NCBI GenBank assembly: GCA_034007295.1
Contig: JAVERC010000005.1
Span: forward strand, 62,001-126,000
Direction: 5' to 3'
Length of the DNA: 64,000 nucleotides
Source: JACKCP01 sp034007295
GTDB lineage: Bacteria > Desulfobacterota > Desulfobacteria > Desulfobacterales > JACKCP01
Positions 36,020-45,103 of the stretch are shown piece by piece. How positions within the stretch are numbered: the stretch's first letter is position 1; each line of letters starts with the position of its first letter. The notes below the pieces were generated by a model. The model made no database searches, was not told where the DNA came from, and worked only from the letters and a program-made list of their open reading frames with translations. A program made the position numbers and the translations under genes.

Positions 36020-36078
36020 GATTAAATTTTGAATTTAAGGCATAAAATGGACAAAAAACCGTTTTCGTTCACCAACTA
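36020..36078 (+). repeat. R1 repeat, right arm only, abutting icd
   Basis: The right half of R1: GATTAAATTTTGAA, then TGGACAAAAAACCGTTTTCG and the terminus CACCAACTA. The last bases CTA (36076-36078) are the reverse complement of the icd stop codon TAG, so the element's end supplies or coincides with the stop. The left arm is missing at this site. Confidence 0.75.
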
Positions 36079-38301
36079 CATAAATTCAATAATAGAATTA
36101 AAGGCTTTGCTAGGACGCATTGCATCTTCAACCTTAAGTTCAACAGGCCTGTAATAACCTCCAATATCAACTGGTTTTCCCTGTGCCTTTGCAAAGTCGT
36201 CAATTATAAGAAGCTCGTCCTCTTCAAGTTTTTTTGCTGTTTGTTCAAATTTATTTTTCATCCATTCATTTGAGTCCTGTGCTGCAAGAGCCTTTGCCCA
36301 ATATAATGCAAGATAAAAATGACTTCCCCTTGTATCAAGCTCTCCAACTTTTCTTGAAGGAGATTTTTCATTCTCAAGATGCATTCCAATTGCCTGATCA
36401 AGTGTTTTTGCAAGAATTTCTGCATTTTCATTTTTATAAGTCAGAGCAAGATGCTCAAATGAAGCAACAAGAGCACAGAATTCTCCAAGTGAGTCCCATC
36501 TCAAATGACCTTCCTTTAAAAACTGCTCAACATGTTTTGGAGCTGAACCTCCGGCTCCGGTTTCAAAAAGCCCTCCTCCGTTCATAAGGGGAACAATTGA
36601 AAGCATTTTAGCACTTGTTCCAAGTTCAAGAATTGGAAAAAGGTCAGTTAAATAGTCACGCAAAACATTTCCTGTAGCTGAAATTGTATCTTCTCCTTTT
36701 CTTATTCTTTCAAGGGAAAACTTCATTGCTTCAACAGGCTCCATAATTTTTATATCAAGACCTGATGTGTCATGCTCCGGAAGATATTTTTTTACTTTTT
36801 CAATAATTTTTGCATCATGTGCCCGATTTTCATCAAGCCAGAAAACAACAGGATTATTTGTAATTCTTGCCCTTGCAACTGAAAGTTTTACCCAGTCCCT
36901 GATTGGAGCATCCTTTGCCTGGCATGACCTGAAAATATCTCCTTTTTCAACTGCCTGCTCAAGAATAATACTGCCGTTTTCATCAACAATCTGAATAACA
37001 CCTTTTTCCATTGCTTCAAATGTCTTGTCATGGGAACCGTACTCTTCAGCCTTTTGTGCCATAAGACCAACATTTGAAACACTTCCCATGGTTGAAGGAT
37101 CAAATTCTCCGTTTTTATTGCAGTCATCAATTACAGCCTGATAAATTGTGGCATATGATCTGTCAGGTATAATGGCAATTGTGTCATGGAGCTTATCGTC
37201 AGCCCCCCACATTTTACCGCCGTCACGTATTACAACAGGCATTGAGGCATCTATAATTATATTATTTGGAACATGAAGGTTTGTAATTCCCTTGGAAGAA
37301 TCAACCATGGCAACCCTGCAATTATTTTCATAGCAGGCCATAAGGTCTTTTTCTATTAATTCCCTTTCCTTTGGATCAAGCTTTTTTATTCTTTCATAAA
37401 GATCGTTTATCCCGTTATTTGGATTAAAACCAATGGATTTTATTTTATCTTTATGTTTTTCCAAAACATTCTTATAAAAAACAGATACCATATGTCCAAA
37501 CATTACCGGGTCTGAAACCTTCATCATTGTTGCTTTCAGATGAAGTGATAAAAGAAGGTCATCTTTTTTTGCCTCAAGAATCTGATCTTCATAAAACTTT
37601 CTTAAGACTTTTACATTCATAACAGTTGCATCAAGAACTTCACCTTGAAGAAGTTTTGTACTTTCTTTTAAAACTGTTACTTTACCTGATTCATTGATGT
37701 GCTGAAATTTCACACTACAGTCTTTTTCAAGAACAACTGATTTTTCATTCCCGTAAAAATCTCCTTCAGACATGTATGCAACCCTTGATTTTGAATTTTT
37801 CGGCCAAGGCTTTATAAGTCTGTGCGGTTTTTTCTGTCCAAATGCCTTAACAGAAGCAGCAGCTCTTCTGTCTGAATTTCCTTCTCTTAATACAGGGTTT
37901 ACAGCACTTCCAAGAACCTTTGCATATCTGGCCTTAATTTCCTTTTCCTCTTGTGTTACAGGCTCTTCAGGATAATCAGGTATATCATAACCTTTTTCCT
38001 GAAGTTCTTTCACAGCAGACTTAAGCTGTGGAACAGAAGCACTTATATTTGGAAGTTTTATAATATTTGCTTCAGGTTTTTTTACAAGGTCTCCAAGTAT
38101 GCCAAGATAATCATCAATCTTTTGATCATCAGTTAATTTTTCCGGAAAATTTGCAATAATTCTTCCTGCAAGTGAAATATCCATTTTCTGAAAAACAATT
38201 CCCGTATCTTTTGTAAAAGCTTTTAAAACAGGCAAAAGAGAATATGTAGCAAGTGCTGGAGCCTCGTCTATCTTTGTATAGACAATTGTTTGTTTTTCCA
38301 T
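36076..38301 (-). CDS. icd: NADP-dependent isocitrate dehydrogenase, monomeric type
   Basis: A 741-aa monomeric isocitrate dehydrogenase oxidising isocitrate to 2-oxoglutarate and CO2 with NADP. The length is right for this class, which is unrelated in sequence to the 420-aa dimeric enzyme. Typical blocks are GNSDRRAAASVKAFGQKKPHR (about 142-162, in part), IPDRSYATIYQ, STMGSVSNVGLMAQKAEEYG and GSAPKHVEQF. It follows a flavin oxidoreductase gene by 32 bp. Its stop codon lies at the end of an R1 arm, and a degenerate fragment of its middle occurs 14 kb away at 22545-22612. Confidence 0.96.
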   Translation of the reverse strand: MEKQTIVYTKIDEAPALATYSLLPVLKAFTKDTGIVFQKMDISLAGRIIANFPEKLTDDQKIDDYLGILGDLVKKPEANIIKLPNISASVPQLKSAVKELQEKGYDIPDYPEEPVTQEEKEIKARYAKVLGSAVNPVLREGNSDRRAAASVKAFGQKKPHRLIKPWPKNSKSRVAYMSEGDFYGNEKSVVLEKDCSVKFQHINESGKVTVLKESTKLLQGEVLDATVMNVKVLRKFYEDQILEAKKDDLLLSLHLKATMMKVSDPVMFGHMVSVFYKNVLEKHKDKIKSIGFNPNNGINDLYERIKKLDPKERELIEKDLMACYENNCRVAMVDSSKGITNLHVPNNIIIDASMPVVIRDGGKMWGADDKLHDTIAIIPDRSYATIYQAVIDDCNKNGEFDPSTMGSVSNVGLMAQKAEEYGSHDKTFEAMEKGVIQIVDENGSIILEQAVEKGDIFRSCQAKDAPIRDWVKLSVARARITNNPVVFWLDENRAHDAKIIEKVKKYLPEHDTSGLDIKIMEPVEAMKFSLERIRKGEDTISATGNVLRDYLTDLFPILELGTSAKMLSIVPLMNGGGLFETGAGGSAPKHVEQFLKEGHLRWDSLGEFCALVASFEHLALTYKNENAEILAKTLDQAIGMHLENEKSPSRKVGELDTRGSHFYLALYWAKALAAQDSNEWMKNKFEQTAKKLEEDELLIIDDFAKAQGKPVDIGGYYRPVELKVEDAMRPSKAFNSIIEFM

Positions 38302-38333
38302 GATTGTTCCTTATATTTCAACTTGTTTAAGAT

Positions 38334-39335
38334 TTATCCTGCAATTTTTTCAAAAGCTTTTTTTAAACTTTCTTCAGCTTCTTTTACTATTCTTGAAATC
38401 AGCTCATCTACCGATGGAATGTCCTTTATTCTTCCAACAGACTGTCCGATTGTAAGCATTGCCTCATCTGCATTGCCCTCTTTCCACACTTTTTTTGCCC
38501 TTTCGCCGGAAATAAGAGGAAGAAGTGAGGTTAAATCACCGCCTTGTTTTTCAACATCTTCAACCTGTTTCATAATGCTGTTTTTTAAGGCCCGCACCTG
38601 AAGTCCAAAACCGCTTAAAAGGCTCTGAAGATTAAGAGATGTGTCATTCTCATTTTTTTCAACTAAAACAGAATATATATTTTCATGAACACCGCTTTCT
38701 TTTGTGGCAAGAAACCTTGTTGCCATCATAATTCCGTCAGCTCCAAGACAAAGTGCCGCTGCAAGGCTTTTTCCGTCGGCCATTCCACCAGCTGCAATTA
38801 CAGGAATATCCACTTCTTCAACAACCCTGGGAACTAGAACCATTGTGGAAACATTGTCCTTATGGGGAAATCCACCTTCTTCAAAACCAGCAACAGTAAC
38901 AGCATCATAACCAGCTTTTTGTGCATGAACCGCATGTTTTACAGTTCCCACTTTATGAAGAACCTTTACTCCGGCTTTTTTTGCCATTGGAATAAATTCA
39001 GGCCCAAGAAATTTGTCAACCGGAGCTCCTGCAATTTCTATTGCCTTAACTTTTTTTTCGCAGGAAATCCTGAAAAAATCCTGTAAAAGTTCAATTGGAA
39101 GACGAATTGACGGCATTGTTGTGATATTCACTATAAAAGGCTTGTCTGTCAGCTCAAAAGTCTTGTCAACAGCCTCCCTGAACTCATCTGAAGAATTATA
39201 ATTTCCGGATGTCAGATTTCCCATTGCACCGGCATTGCTGATTGCTGCGGCAAGTTCAGGTTTTCCTATCCAGAGCATTCCTCCGCACTGAATTGGATAT
39301 TTGATGTCAAATAGTTCAGTCATTTTTGTTTTCAT
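38334..39335 (-). CDS. NAD(P)H-dependent flavin oxidoreductase (nitronate monooxygenase family)
   Basis: FMN-binding TIM-barrel protein of 333 aa in the 2-nitropropane dioxygenase/FabK-like family. Features are the N-terminal PIQCGGMLWIG, the central AGGMADGKSLAAAL phosphate-binding region (near 180) and LGADGIMMATRF. In an anaerobe the role is more likely an enoyl reductase or a nitronate/quinone reductase than an oxygenase. It is directly upstream of icd on the same strand (32-bp gap), so co-transcription is likely. The exact substrate cannot be told. Confidence 0.88.
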   Translation of the reverse strand: MKTKMTELFDIKYPIQCGGMLWIGKPELAAAISNAGAMGNLTSGNYNSSDEFREAVDKTFELTDKPFIVNITTMPSIRLPIELLQDFFRISCEKKVKAIEIAGAPVDKFLGPEFIPMAKKAGVKVLHKVGTVKHAVHAQKAGYDAVTVAGFEEGGFPHKDNVSTMVLVPRVVEEVDIPVIAAGGMADGKSLAAALCLGADGIMMATRFLATKESGVHENIYSVLVEKNENDTSLNLQSLLSGFGLQVRALKNSIMKQVEDVEKQGGDLTSLLPLISGERAKKVWKEGNADEAMLTIGQSVGRIKDIPSVDELISRIVKEAEESLKKAFEKIAG

Positions 39336-39545
39336 AAAAAAACCTTTTTTTAAATTTTCATATTCAAAAAACCAATAAAAAAAACAAGCAGTTTTTTCTG
39401 CCGTTTAAATTTCAAAAATTATTTATTTTCTTTTATCAGTTTCAAAAAATTTTAAAAACCATTAATATTATAAATATTAATCTTTTAAACACATTTCCTC
39501 ACTACCGTAATTTATTCTTAAACCAAAAAAATACAGGCAGAATTT

Positions 39546-41336
39546 ATGAATAAAATAAAAATTATGGAAAATCAAAAAATCAACTACAATGAACCAATAG
39601 AAATTGCAGACAAAATCTGGTGGGTCGGACACTACCTTCCAGATGATAAATTCCAATGCCATGTGTATCTTATAGAAAATGGAAAAAACTCTGTTCTTAT
39701 AGATCCTGGTTCAAAGCTTACATTCAAACATACAATGAAAAAAATTGAGTCTATAATCCCTTTTTCAAACATAAAATACTTTATATGCCATCATCAGGAT
39801 CCAGACATTACAGGAAGCATGCCTCTTATTGATTCAATAGTATCAAGAAAAGACGCTGTAATTTTAAGTCATTGGAGAGCAATTGCTCTTTTAAAACACT
39901 ACGGACTTGAAATGCCCTTTCAATGTGTTGAAAACATTGGCTGGAAAATTGACATAGGAAATAAAATACTTCAGTTTATTTTTACTCCATACCTTCACTT
40001 TCCAGGTGCTTTCTGTACTTATGATCCGGAAACTCAAATACTTTTTTCAAGTGATATTTTTGGAGGATTTACAGAAGGATTTAATCTTATTGCAGAAGAT
40101 GAATCATATTTTGAATCAATGAGACCGTTTCATGAGCATTACATGCCTTCAAGGGAAATTTTGTTTCATGCTGTTTCAAAATTTGAAAAACTTGATGTAA
40201 AGTTAATCGCTCCCCAGCATGGTTCAATAATACCTGAAAAACTTATAAATTTTATTTACAACAGACTCAAAAACCTTGACTGCGGCCTTTTTCTGCTGAC
40301 CCATACAAATTCTGATATTACAAGGCTTTCAAATCTTAACAAAGTACTTAGAAAATTTTTTGAGTCCATTGCAATCCAAAAAGATTTTCACGAAATTGCA
40401 TCTTCTCTTTTAAACTATATAAAAGAAGTCCTTCCTGTAAAAAAAATGACATTTTATGCAAAAAATAAAGAAACTTTAATCAAATTTGATAATCAGTCCA
40501 TGTTTAGAGGGATTGTTTCAGAAACAGACAATAATTTCAAAGATTTATTCAATCTTACAAAAGATGAATTTATTGATACATATAAAAATACATTTCTAAA
40601 AATATCAGAAAAACATTCACAAAATCATGATTCAGCAGAAAAAATCATTATACCTCTTTTTTCAATTTCAGATTTTAAAACACATGCAATTGCAGAACTT
40701 ACATTTGACCATGAAATAGAAATAGATCAGGAACTCCAACATATACTTCAGGAAATATCCATTCCACTTGGAGTTGCTGTTGAAAGGGAAATAATTTTAA
40801 AATCCATGGAAATAGAACGCCAAAAATTTTATGAGCAGGCCATAAGAGATCCCCTTACAGGACTTTATACAAGGGTTTATCTAAATGAAGCAGTCAAAAG
40901 AATGTTTGCAATCCATGACAGGGAAAAAACAGGAAATATTTTTGCAATTATTTTTGACATAGATTTTTTCAAATCTGTAAATGACACATTCGGACATATT
41001 GCAGGCGACAAAGTCTTAAAAAATGTTTCCCAGGTAATTTTAAATGAAACAAGAGAATCAGACATTCAGGTAAGACTTGGCGGTGAAGAATTTGCAGTCT
41101 TTATTGCATCCTATGACGATAATATCCCCTATTCTCTAACAGAAAGAATACGATTAAAAGTAAGTGAACTTAAATTCGGCCCTCCAATGGAAAATAAGCA
41201 GATAACCATAAGTGCAGGGATTGCCCAAAGAACTTTTGACCAGACACTAGAAGACCTTATACACAATGCAGACACTGCCCTTTATAAAGCAAAACATTCA
41301 GGACGAAATTGTATCTGCACCAATTGCAGAATCTGA
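39546..41336 (+). CDS. Diiron (ODP-like MBL) domain diguanylate cyclase
   Basis: A 596-aa protein with an N-terminal metallo-beta-lactamase domain of flavodiiron/ODP type (about 15-255; HHQDPDITGSMP, then HFPGAF and APQHGS). A GAF-like middle follows (about 280-425), then a GGDEF domain with an intact GGEEF active site (about 512). RESD five residues before it is the RxxD inhibitory site, so c-di-GMP synthesis with feedback inhibition is expected. In the ODP motif the usual HxExDH reads HxDxDI, so one metal ligand differs. I infer an oxygen- or redox-sensing cyclase. Monocistronic, ending at a terminator. Confidence 0.87.
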   Translation: MNKIKIMENQKINYNEPIEIADKIWWVGHYLPDDKFQCHVYLIENGKNSVLIDPGSKLTFKHTMKKIESIIPFSNIKYFICHHQDPDITGSMPLIDSIVSRKDAVILSHWRAIALLKHYGLEMPFQCVENIGWKIDIGNKILQFIFTPYLHFPGAFCTYDPETQILFSSDIFGGFTEGFNLIAEDESYFESMRPFHEHYMPSREILFHAVSKFEKLDVKLIAPQHGSIIPEKLINFIYNRLKNLDCGLFLLTHTNSDITRLSNLNKVLRKFFESIAIQKDFHEIASSLLNYIKEVLPVKKMTFYAKNKETLIKFDNQSMFRGIVSETDNNFKDLFNLTKDEFIDTYKNTFLKISEKHSQNHDSAEKIIIPLFSISDFKTHAIAELTFDHEIEIDQELQHILQEISIPLGVAVEREIILKSMEIERQKFYEQAIRDPLTGLYTRVYLNEAVKRMFAIHDREKTGNIFAIIFDIDFFKSVNDTFGHIAGDKVLKNVSQVILNETRESDIQVRLGGEEFAVFIASYDDNIPYSLTERIRLKVSELKFGPPMENKQITISAGIAQRTFDQTLEDLIHNADTALYKAKHSGRNCICTNCRI

Positions 41337-41343
41337 AAAACAA

Positions 41344-41373
41344 AAGGCAGTTAAAAAAACTGCCTTGATTTTT
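41344..41373 (+). terminator. Terminator of the GGDEF gene
   Basis: AAGGCAGTT (41344-41352) pairs with AACTGCCTT (41358-41366), followed by GATTTTTATTTATT on the plus strand, 8 bp after the stop codon. Confidence 0.88.
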
Positions 41374-41402
41374 ATTTATTTGCAGGGTCAATTCTTCTTT
41401 TG

Positions 41403-41454
41403 ATTTAAAATTTAACCTTTAGGATACATTTTGTATTTTCAGGATTAAATTTTT
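41403..41454 (+). repeat. R1 repeat, core only
   Basis: The central part of R1 without its ends: TTTAAAATTTAACCTTTAGG, then ATACATTTTGTATTTTCAGG and ATTAAATTTTT. Both terminal arms are missing. It lies between the convergent GGDEF gene and the small secreted protein. Confidence 0.7.
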
Positions 41455-41461
41455 AAAAAAA

Positions 41462-41884
41462 TCAATCATCACTGCTTGAAAGCAGCTCAAACTGATCATT
41501 AAACACACCCTGGCTTATTATCCATTTTTTGGAAGGCTTGTAAAAATAAAATTCCCAGACAACAGGATGGAACTCATACTTGAATACAGCAGCTATCCTT
41601 ACTACAGAATCTGTTTTTTTCTCCACACAATAATACTCATGTCCAAGTGCTTTCCCATAAAGCTTGTCAAGCATGGCTATCTGTTGTTTAAGTGCTTCAA
41701 GCTGCTGAATTTTCTGGCCCATCAATGTATTTGATGAATAAAGATTATCTACAGCTTCAGCTATTTTCCCTGACAAAAGCTCATTAAAAAAACTTTCTGT
41801 CTGCTCTTTTGGAGTTCCTTCATATGAAAATCCAGGTGATGCTGTAATAAAAAACACAAATAATAAAAATAATGTTTTTTTCAT
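41462..41884 (-). CDS. Small secreted protein, NTF2/DUF4878-like
   Basis: A 140-aa protein with a clear signal peptide (MKKTLFLLFVFFITASPGFS, about 1-20). The mature part begins with a helix (KEQTESFFNELLSGKIAEAVDNLY) and continues into beta-strands with VVWEFYFYKPSKKWIISQGVF. This layout resembles small NTF2-like lipid- or peptidoglycan-associated proteins, but I cannot assign a family firmly. Probably periplasmic. It is divergent from the MBL hydrolase gene, with which it shares a 124-bp intergenic region. Confidence 0.75.
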   Translation of the reverse strand: MKKTLFLLFVFFITASPGFSYEGTPKEQTESFFNELLSGKIAEAVDNLYSSNTLMGQKIQQLEALKQQIAMLDKLYGKALGHEYYCVEKKTDSVVRIAAVFKYEFHPVVWEFYFYKPSKKWIISQGVFNDQFELLSSSDD

Positions 41885-41928
41885 TTTTCTGCCCTTTCAA
41901 AATTTTTATTGAATTTCCAGATATTGAC

Positions 41929-41960
41929 TATTTCCATTTTTATTTTAAAAATATGAAATA
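41929..41960. repeat. R3-like small inverted repeat
   Basis: TATTTCCATTTTTA and TAAAAATATGAAATA are near-complementary and contain the 15-mer TTTAAAAATATGAAA (41944-41958) that recurs in other R3 copies. It lies between divergent genes and could also be AT-rich promoter sequence. Confidence 0.35.
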
Positions 41961-42008
41961 ATCAGCTTATGTCTATTATATAACAATAAATAAAAACAGG
42001 AGAAAATT

Positions 42009-42851
42009 TTGATTTCCGGAGGTTATAAAATAAGAACAATTGAATGGGGAGATTTTAAACTTGACGGCGGAGCAATGTTTGGAGTTATTCCAAAAACTCT
42101 CTGGTCACAAAAAATACCAGCAGACGAACAAAACATGATCAAAATGAAGGCAAGGGGACTTTTTCTGGATGGAAACGGGAAAAAAATTTTAATTGACCTT
42201 GGCACTGGCTCAAAAGATGACGAAAATTTTAAAAAAAGGTTTGCAGTAAAAAATGTCAAATCTCCGGCTCAAGCACTAAAACCTTTTGGAACAAGTCCTG
42301 AAGAAATTACAGATGTTATAATAACCCACCTGCACTTTGATCACTGCGGAGGGTCAACAATCATTATTGATAATAAAATTATTCCTTCATTTAAAAATGC
42401 AAAATATCATATTCAGAAAAATCAGTGGGAAAGTGCTGTTTCAGGTAAATCAAGGGATAGTGCAAGTTTTCTCGATCAAAATTTTATTCCCCTTTTTGAA
42501 AAAAATAATATTGTTTTTACTGATGGAGAAAAAAACCCTGGCTTAAAAAATATTTCCCTTAAAATTACAAGTGGACACACATCTTTTCAGCAGCACCCGT
42601 TAATTGAGGACAAAATAAATCCTGTTTTTTATTGTGCAGATATTTTCCCGACTTCAGCACATATTTCTCCAAAGTGGGTTATGGCATATGATAATCATGC
42701 AGAAAAATCAGTTGAAGAAAAAAAACAGCTTCTTGAAAAAGCTGCTAAAGAAAACTGGATAATGGTTTTTGAGCATGATCCCTTTATTGCTGCATGCAGA
42801 ATTGTAAAAAAAGGGAAAAATTTTGAAATAGCAGAAATATTGGATTTTTAA
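42009..42851 (+). CDS. MBL-fold metallohydrolase
   Basis: A 280-aa metallo-beta-lactamase-fold hydrolase with the binuclear zinc motif THLHFDHCGG (H107, H109, D111, H112). Further ligand regions are SGHTSFQQHP (His about 190), YCADIFP and the late FEHDPF. The start is a TTG at 42009, justified by AGGAG six bases upstream and by the lack of a better ATG. The family includes lactonases and quorum-quenching-like enzymes as well as ribonuclease-related proteins; the substrate is not evident. It ends at a shared hairpin with queF. Confidence 0.87.
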   Translation: MISGGYKIRTIEWGDFKLDGGAMFGVIPKTLWSQKIPADEQNMIKMKARGLFLDGNGKKILIDLGTGSKDDENFKKRFAVKNVKSPAQALKPFGTSPEEITDVIITHLHFDHCGGSTIIIDNKIIPSFKNAKYHIQKNQWESAVSGKSRDSASFLDQNFIPLFEKNNIVFTDGEKNPGLKNISLKITSGHTSFQQHPLIEDKINPVFYCADIFPTSAHISPKWVMAYDNHAEKSVEEKKQLLEKAAKENWIMVFEHDPFIAACRIVKKGKNFEIAEILDF

Positions 42852-42869
42852 CCTGATTTTGAAAAATTT

Positions 42870-42915
42870 AATGAGCGTTTCAATTTTTTTAATTTAAAAA
42901 TATGTAACGCTCATT
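42870..42915. terminator. Convergent hairpin, R3-like
   Basis: AATGAGCGTT (42870-42879) pairs perfectly with AACGCTCATT (42906-42915). The loop holds TTTAAAAATATGTAA, one base from the recurring R3 15-mer. Its position between the MBL gene (plus) and queF (minus) suggests that an R3-type repeat is used as a terminator. Confidence 0.6.
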
Positions 42916-42927
42916 TAATAAAAAAGA

Positions 42928-43329
42928 TTATTCAGGATACCTTGCAATAACAGTAGAGCTGATTCCGCCTCTTGGAGTAAAAATTCCTTTAACCTCCATT
43001 TTTTTAGGTTTTACAACTTCAACAAGATCATCAAGAATTTTGTTTACAATATGCTCGTAAAAAATCCCCACATTCCTGTACTGAAAAAAATAAAATTTCA
43101 AAGACTTAAGTTCAATAATTTTATCATTTGGAACATAGGTTAAAATGATTTCACCATTGTCAGGAAGACCTGTCATTGGACATACTGAAGTATGTTCAGG
43201 ATGGCTTATTACAATTTCTATGTCCCTTTTGCCCTTATATAAATATTCAACAGGATCAAGCATATCAGTTTTTACAGAATCCGGCCCTGCTATTTTATAT
43301 GGAACCTGTTTTTCATGTGTTATTTTCAT
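42928..43329 (-). CDS. queF: NADPH-dependent 7-cyano-7-deazaguanine reductase
   Basis: Reduces preQ0 to preQ1 in queuosine synthesis. The 133-aa protein is of the short, single-domain QueF class. The nucleophilic cysteine (C50) and the aspartate seven residues later (D57) are in TSVCPMTGLPD. The NADPH-binding block is ELKSLKFYFFQYRN. I start it at the ATG at 43329 because AAGGA lies directly upstream; the frame continues to 43374. It follows a small membrane-protein gene by about 19 bp. No preQ1 riboswitch was recognised upstream. Confidence 0.92.
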   Translation of the reverse strand: MKITHEKQVPYKIAGPDSVKTDMLDPVEYLYKGKRDIEIVISHPEHTSVCPMTGLPDNGEIILTYVPNDKIIELKSLKFYFFQYRNVGIFYEHIVNKILDDLVEVVKPKKMEVKGIFTPRGGISSTVIARYPE

Positions 43330-43348
43330 TTTTTTCCTTTTATCTAAA

Positions 43349-43546
43349 TCATGATGAAATAAAATAATAGACAATAATCATGCTGAAGCAAATAAGAACA
43401 ATAATCCCCGGAGTGGTAAAATAGGCATGATACATTGGCTTACCCTCCATTTTGATTTTTTTTGCCTCCTTTGAAAACCATTTCCCAAGCAGTAATGATA
43501 AAACAAGAATAAAACCTGCCAATGACCAAAATAAAACCTTTTCCAA
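43349..43546 (-). CDS. Small two-helix membrane protein upstream of queF
   Basis: A 65-aa protein with two hydrophobic helices (about 5-21 and 44-63) joined by a basic loop (KWFSKEAKKIKMEGK). It begins at a TTG supported by an excellent GGAGG ribosome site six bases upstream. Length and topology give no family. Its stop is 19 bp before queF, so the two are probably one transcript. It might be a transporter accessory or an unrelated small membrane protein. Confidence 0.65.
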   Translation of the reverse strand: MEKVLFWSLAGFILVLSLLLGKWFSKEAKKIKMEGKPMYHAYFTTPGIIVLICFSMIIVYYFISS

Positions 43547-44016
43547 AAAAACCTCCAGATATTTTCTACTTAAAATTACATAGCCTTAAGTTTATACATG
43601 TATGCAATTAGAATAAAATACTGTCAATACAAAAAAAGCAGGTCTTTTTTTAAACTTTTATCTAAAATTAAACATTTTTTTATTGACGACACATAAATAC
43701 AAACAGCATTAAATTATTAAATAGTTGCTGAACGAAAACGGCCTTTTTTGTCCATTCTTAAGTCAGATTCAAAATTTAATCCTCAAAATACTCAATGTAT
43801 CCTGAAGGTTAAATTTTTCACCTTCCGTAACTGAACAAAAAATTCTCGTTTTCGGCCAATCACTACTTAGACAAAAATTGAGTTTTTATAAAAATTTATT
43901 TTTTAATGAATATAAATTGAAATTGTGCGTTGTTGAGTTTAATCTGTTCCTTTGCTATTAATTCAAATAATGGATTTATAGTTTTTACAAAAAAAGCATA
44001 AAAAGCGGCAGGGAAA
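43547..44016. other. Divergent 470-bp region with an R1 copy
   Basis: This region lies between the queF unit (minus) and ispG (plus). It contains the full R1 copy at 43722-43865 and otherwise AT-rich DNA. Promoters for both directions must lie here or within R1, but I cannot assign hexamers with confidence. Confidence 0.5.
43722..43865 (-). repeat. R1 repeat, full copy
   Basis: A 144-bp copy on the minus strand: it reads TAGTTGCTGAACGAAAACGG at the plus-strand left and ends CGTTTTCGGCCAATCACTA. The arms are imperfect reverse complements over about 70 bp each. This copy is the closest to a consensus. TA is present at both termini. Confidence 0.88.
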
Positions 44017-45075
44017 ATGGACAGAAATAAAACCAGAAAAATTAAACTTGGAAATATTTATATTGGAGGCGGTGAGCCAATAAGTGTTCAGTCAATGACA
44101 AACACAAAAACAGAAGATTATGAATCAACAATAAATCAGATAAAACGGCTTGAAAATGCCGGCTGCGAAATTGTAAGGGTTGCTGTACCTGGAGAAGAAG
44201 CTGGCATGGCACTTGAAAAAATATGTGCCAAAGCTAAAATCCCTGTAATTGCAGATATTCATTTTGATTATAAGCTTGCTCTTTTATCCCTTGAATCAGG
44301 TGTTTCAGGATTAAGGATAAATCCTGGCAACATAGGAGCAAAATGGAAGGTTGAAGAGGTTGTCAGGGCTGCAAAAAACAGATCTGTTCCTATAAGAATT
44401 GGAGTAAATGCAGGTTCCCTTGAAAAGGAACTTATGAAAAAATATGGTGGAGCAGTTCCTGAGGCTATGGTTGAAAGTGCAGAAAGCCATATACGAATAC
44501 TTGAAGATCTTGATTTCCATGACATAAAGGTTTCTTTAAAGGCTTCAGATGTAGACAGGACAATAAAAGCCTATAGTCTTTTTGCTGAAAAAAGTGATAT
44601 CCCCCTCCATCTTGGCATAACAGAGGCAGGCGGGCTTTATCCTGGAATAGTAAAATCTTCAATTGGCCTTGGTCTTATGCTTTCAAAGGGAATAGGAGAT
44701 ACCATAAGAGTTTCTCTTTCAAGGGATCCAGTTGAAGAGGTAAGGGTTGGATTTGAAATTTTAAAGGCTCTTGGATTAAGACAGAAAGGCATTGATATTA
44801 TTTCCTGTCCTACATGCGGAAGATGCAGGTTTGATCTTTTCAAGGTGCTTGAAGATGTTGAAAAAGAGCTTATAAATATTGATTACCCTTTGAAGGTGGC
44901 AATAATGGGTTGTACTGTAAACGGACCAGGAGAAGCAAGAGAGGCAGACATAGGTATCGCAGGTGGTGATATGGAAGGAATTTTATTTAAAAAAGGAAAA
45001 GTCATAAAAAAAATTCCTCAGGATAAAATGGTTGAAACTCTTGTTTCAGAAATAAAAGAAATGATGAGCAGTTAG
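44017..45075 (+). CDS. ispG: 4-Hydroxy-3-methylbut-2-enyl diphosphate synthase
   Basis: GcpE/IspG, the [4Fe-4S] enzyme of the methylerythritol phosphate pathway, of 352 aa. It has the N-terminal TIM barrel with GGGEPISVQSMTNT, RVAVPG and DIHFDYKLAL. Cluster cysteines lie in SCPTCGRC (about 267-272) and MGCTVNGPGEA (about 302). The bacterial short form lacks the plant-type insert. It probably starts a plus-strand run with proS and relA/spoT, though an R1 copy separates it from proS. Confidence 0.96.
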   Translation: MDRNKTRKIKLGNIYIGGGEPISVQSMTNTKTEDYESTINQIKRLENAGCEIVRVAVPGEEAGMALEKICAKAKIPVIADIHFDYKLALLSLESGVSGLRINPGNIGAKWKVEEVVRAAKNRSVPIRIGVNAGSLEKELMKKYGGAVPEAMVESAESHIRILEDLDFHDIKVSLKASDVDRTIKAYSLFAEKSDIPLHLGITEAGGLYPGIVKSSIGLGLMLSKGIGDTIRVSLSRDPVEEVRVGFEILKALGLRQKGIDIISCPTCGRCRFDLFKVLEDVEKELINIDYPLKVAIMGCTVNGPGEAREADIGIAGGDMEGILFKKGKVIKKIPQDKMVETLVSEIKEMMSS

Positions 45076-45103
45076 AGAAATTTGATTTTTTAAGGTATTT
45101 AAA

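Noticed and set aside
42928..43721. preQ1 riboswitch upstream of queF
   Set aside because: The short leader before the membrane-protein gene lacks a recognisable preQ1 aptamer pattern.
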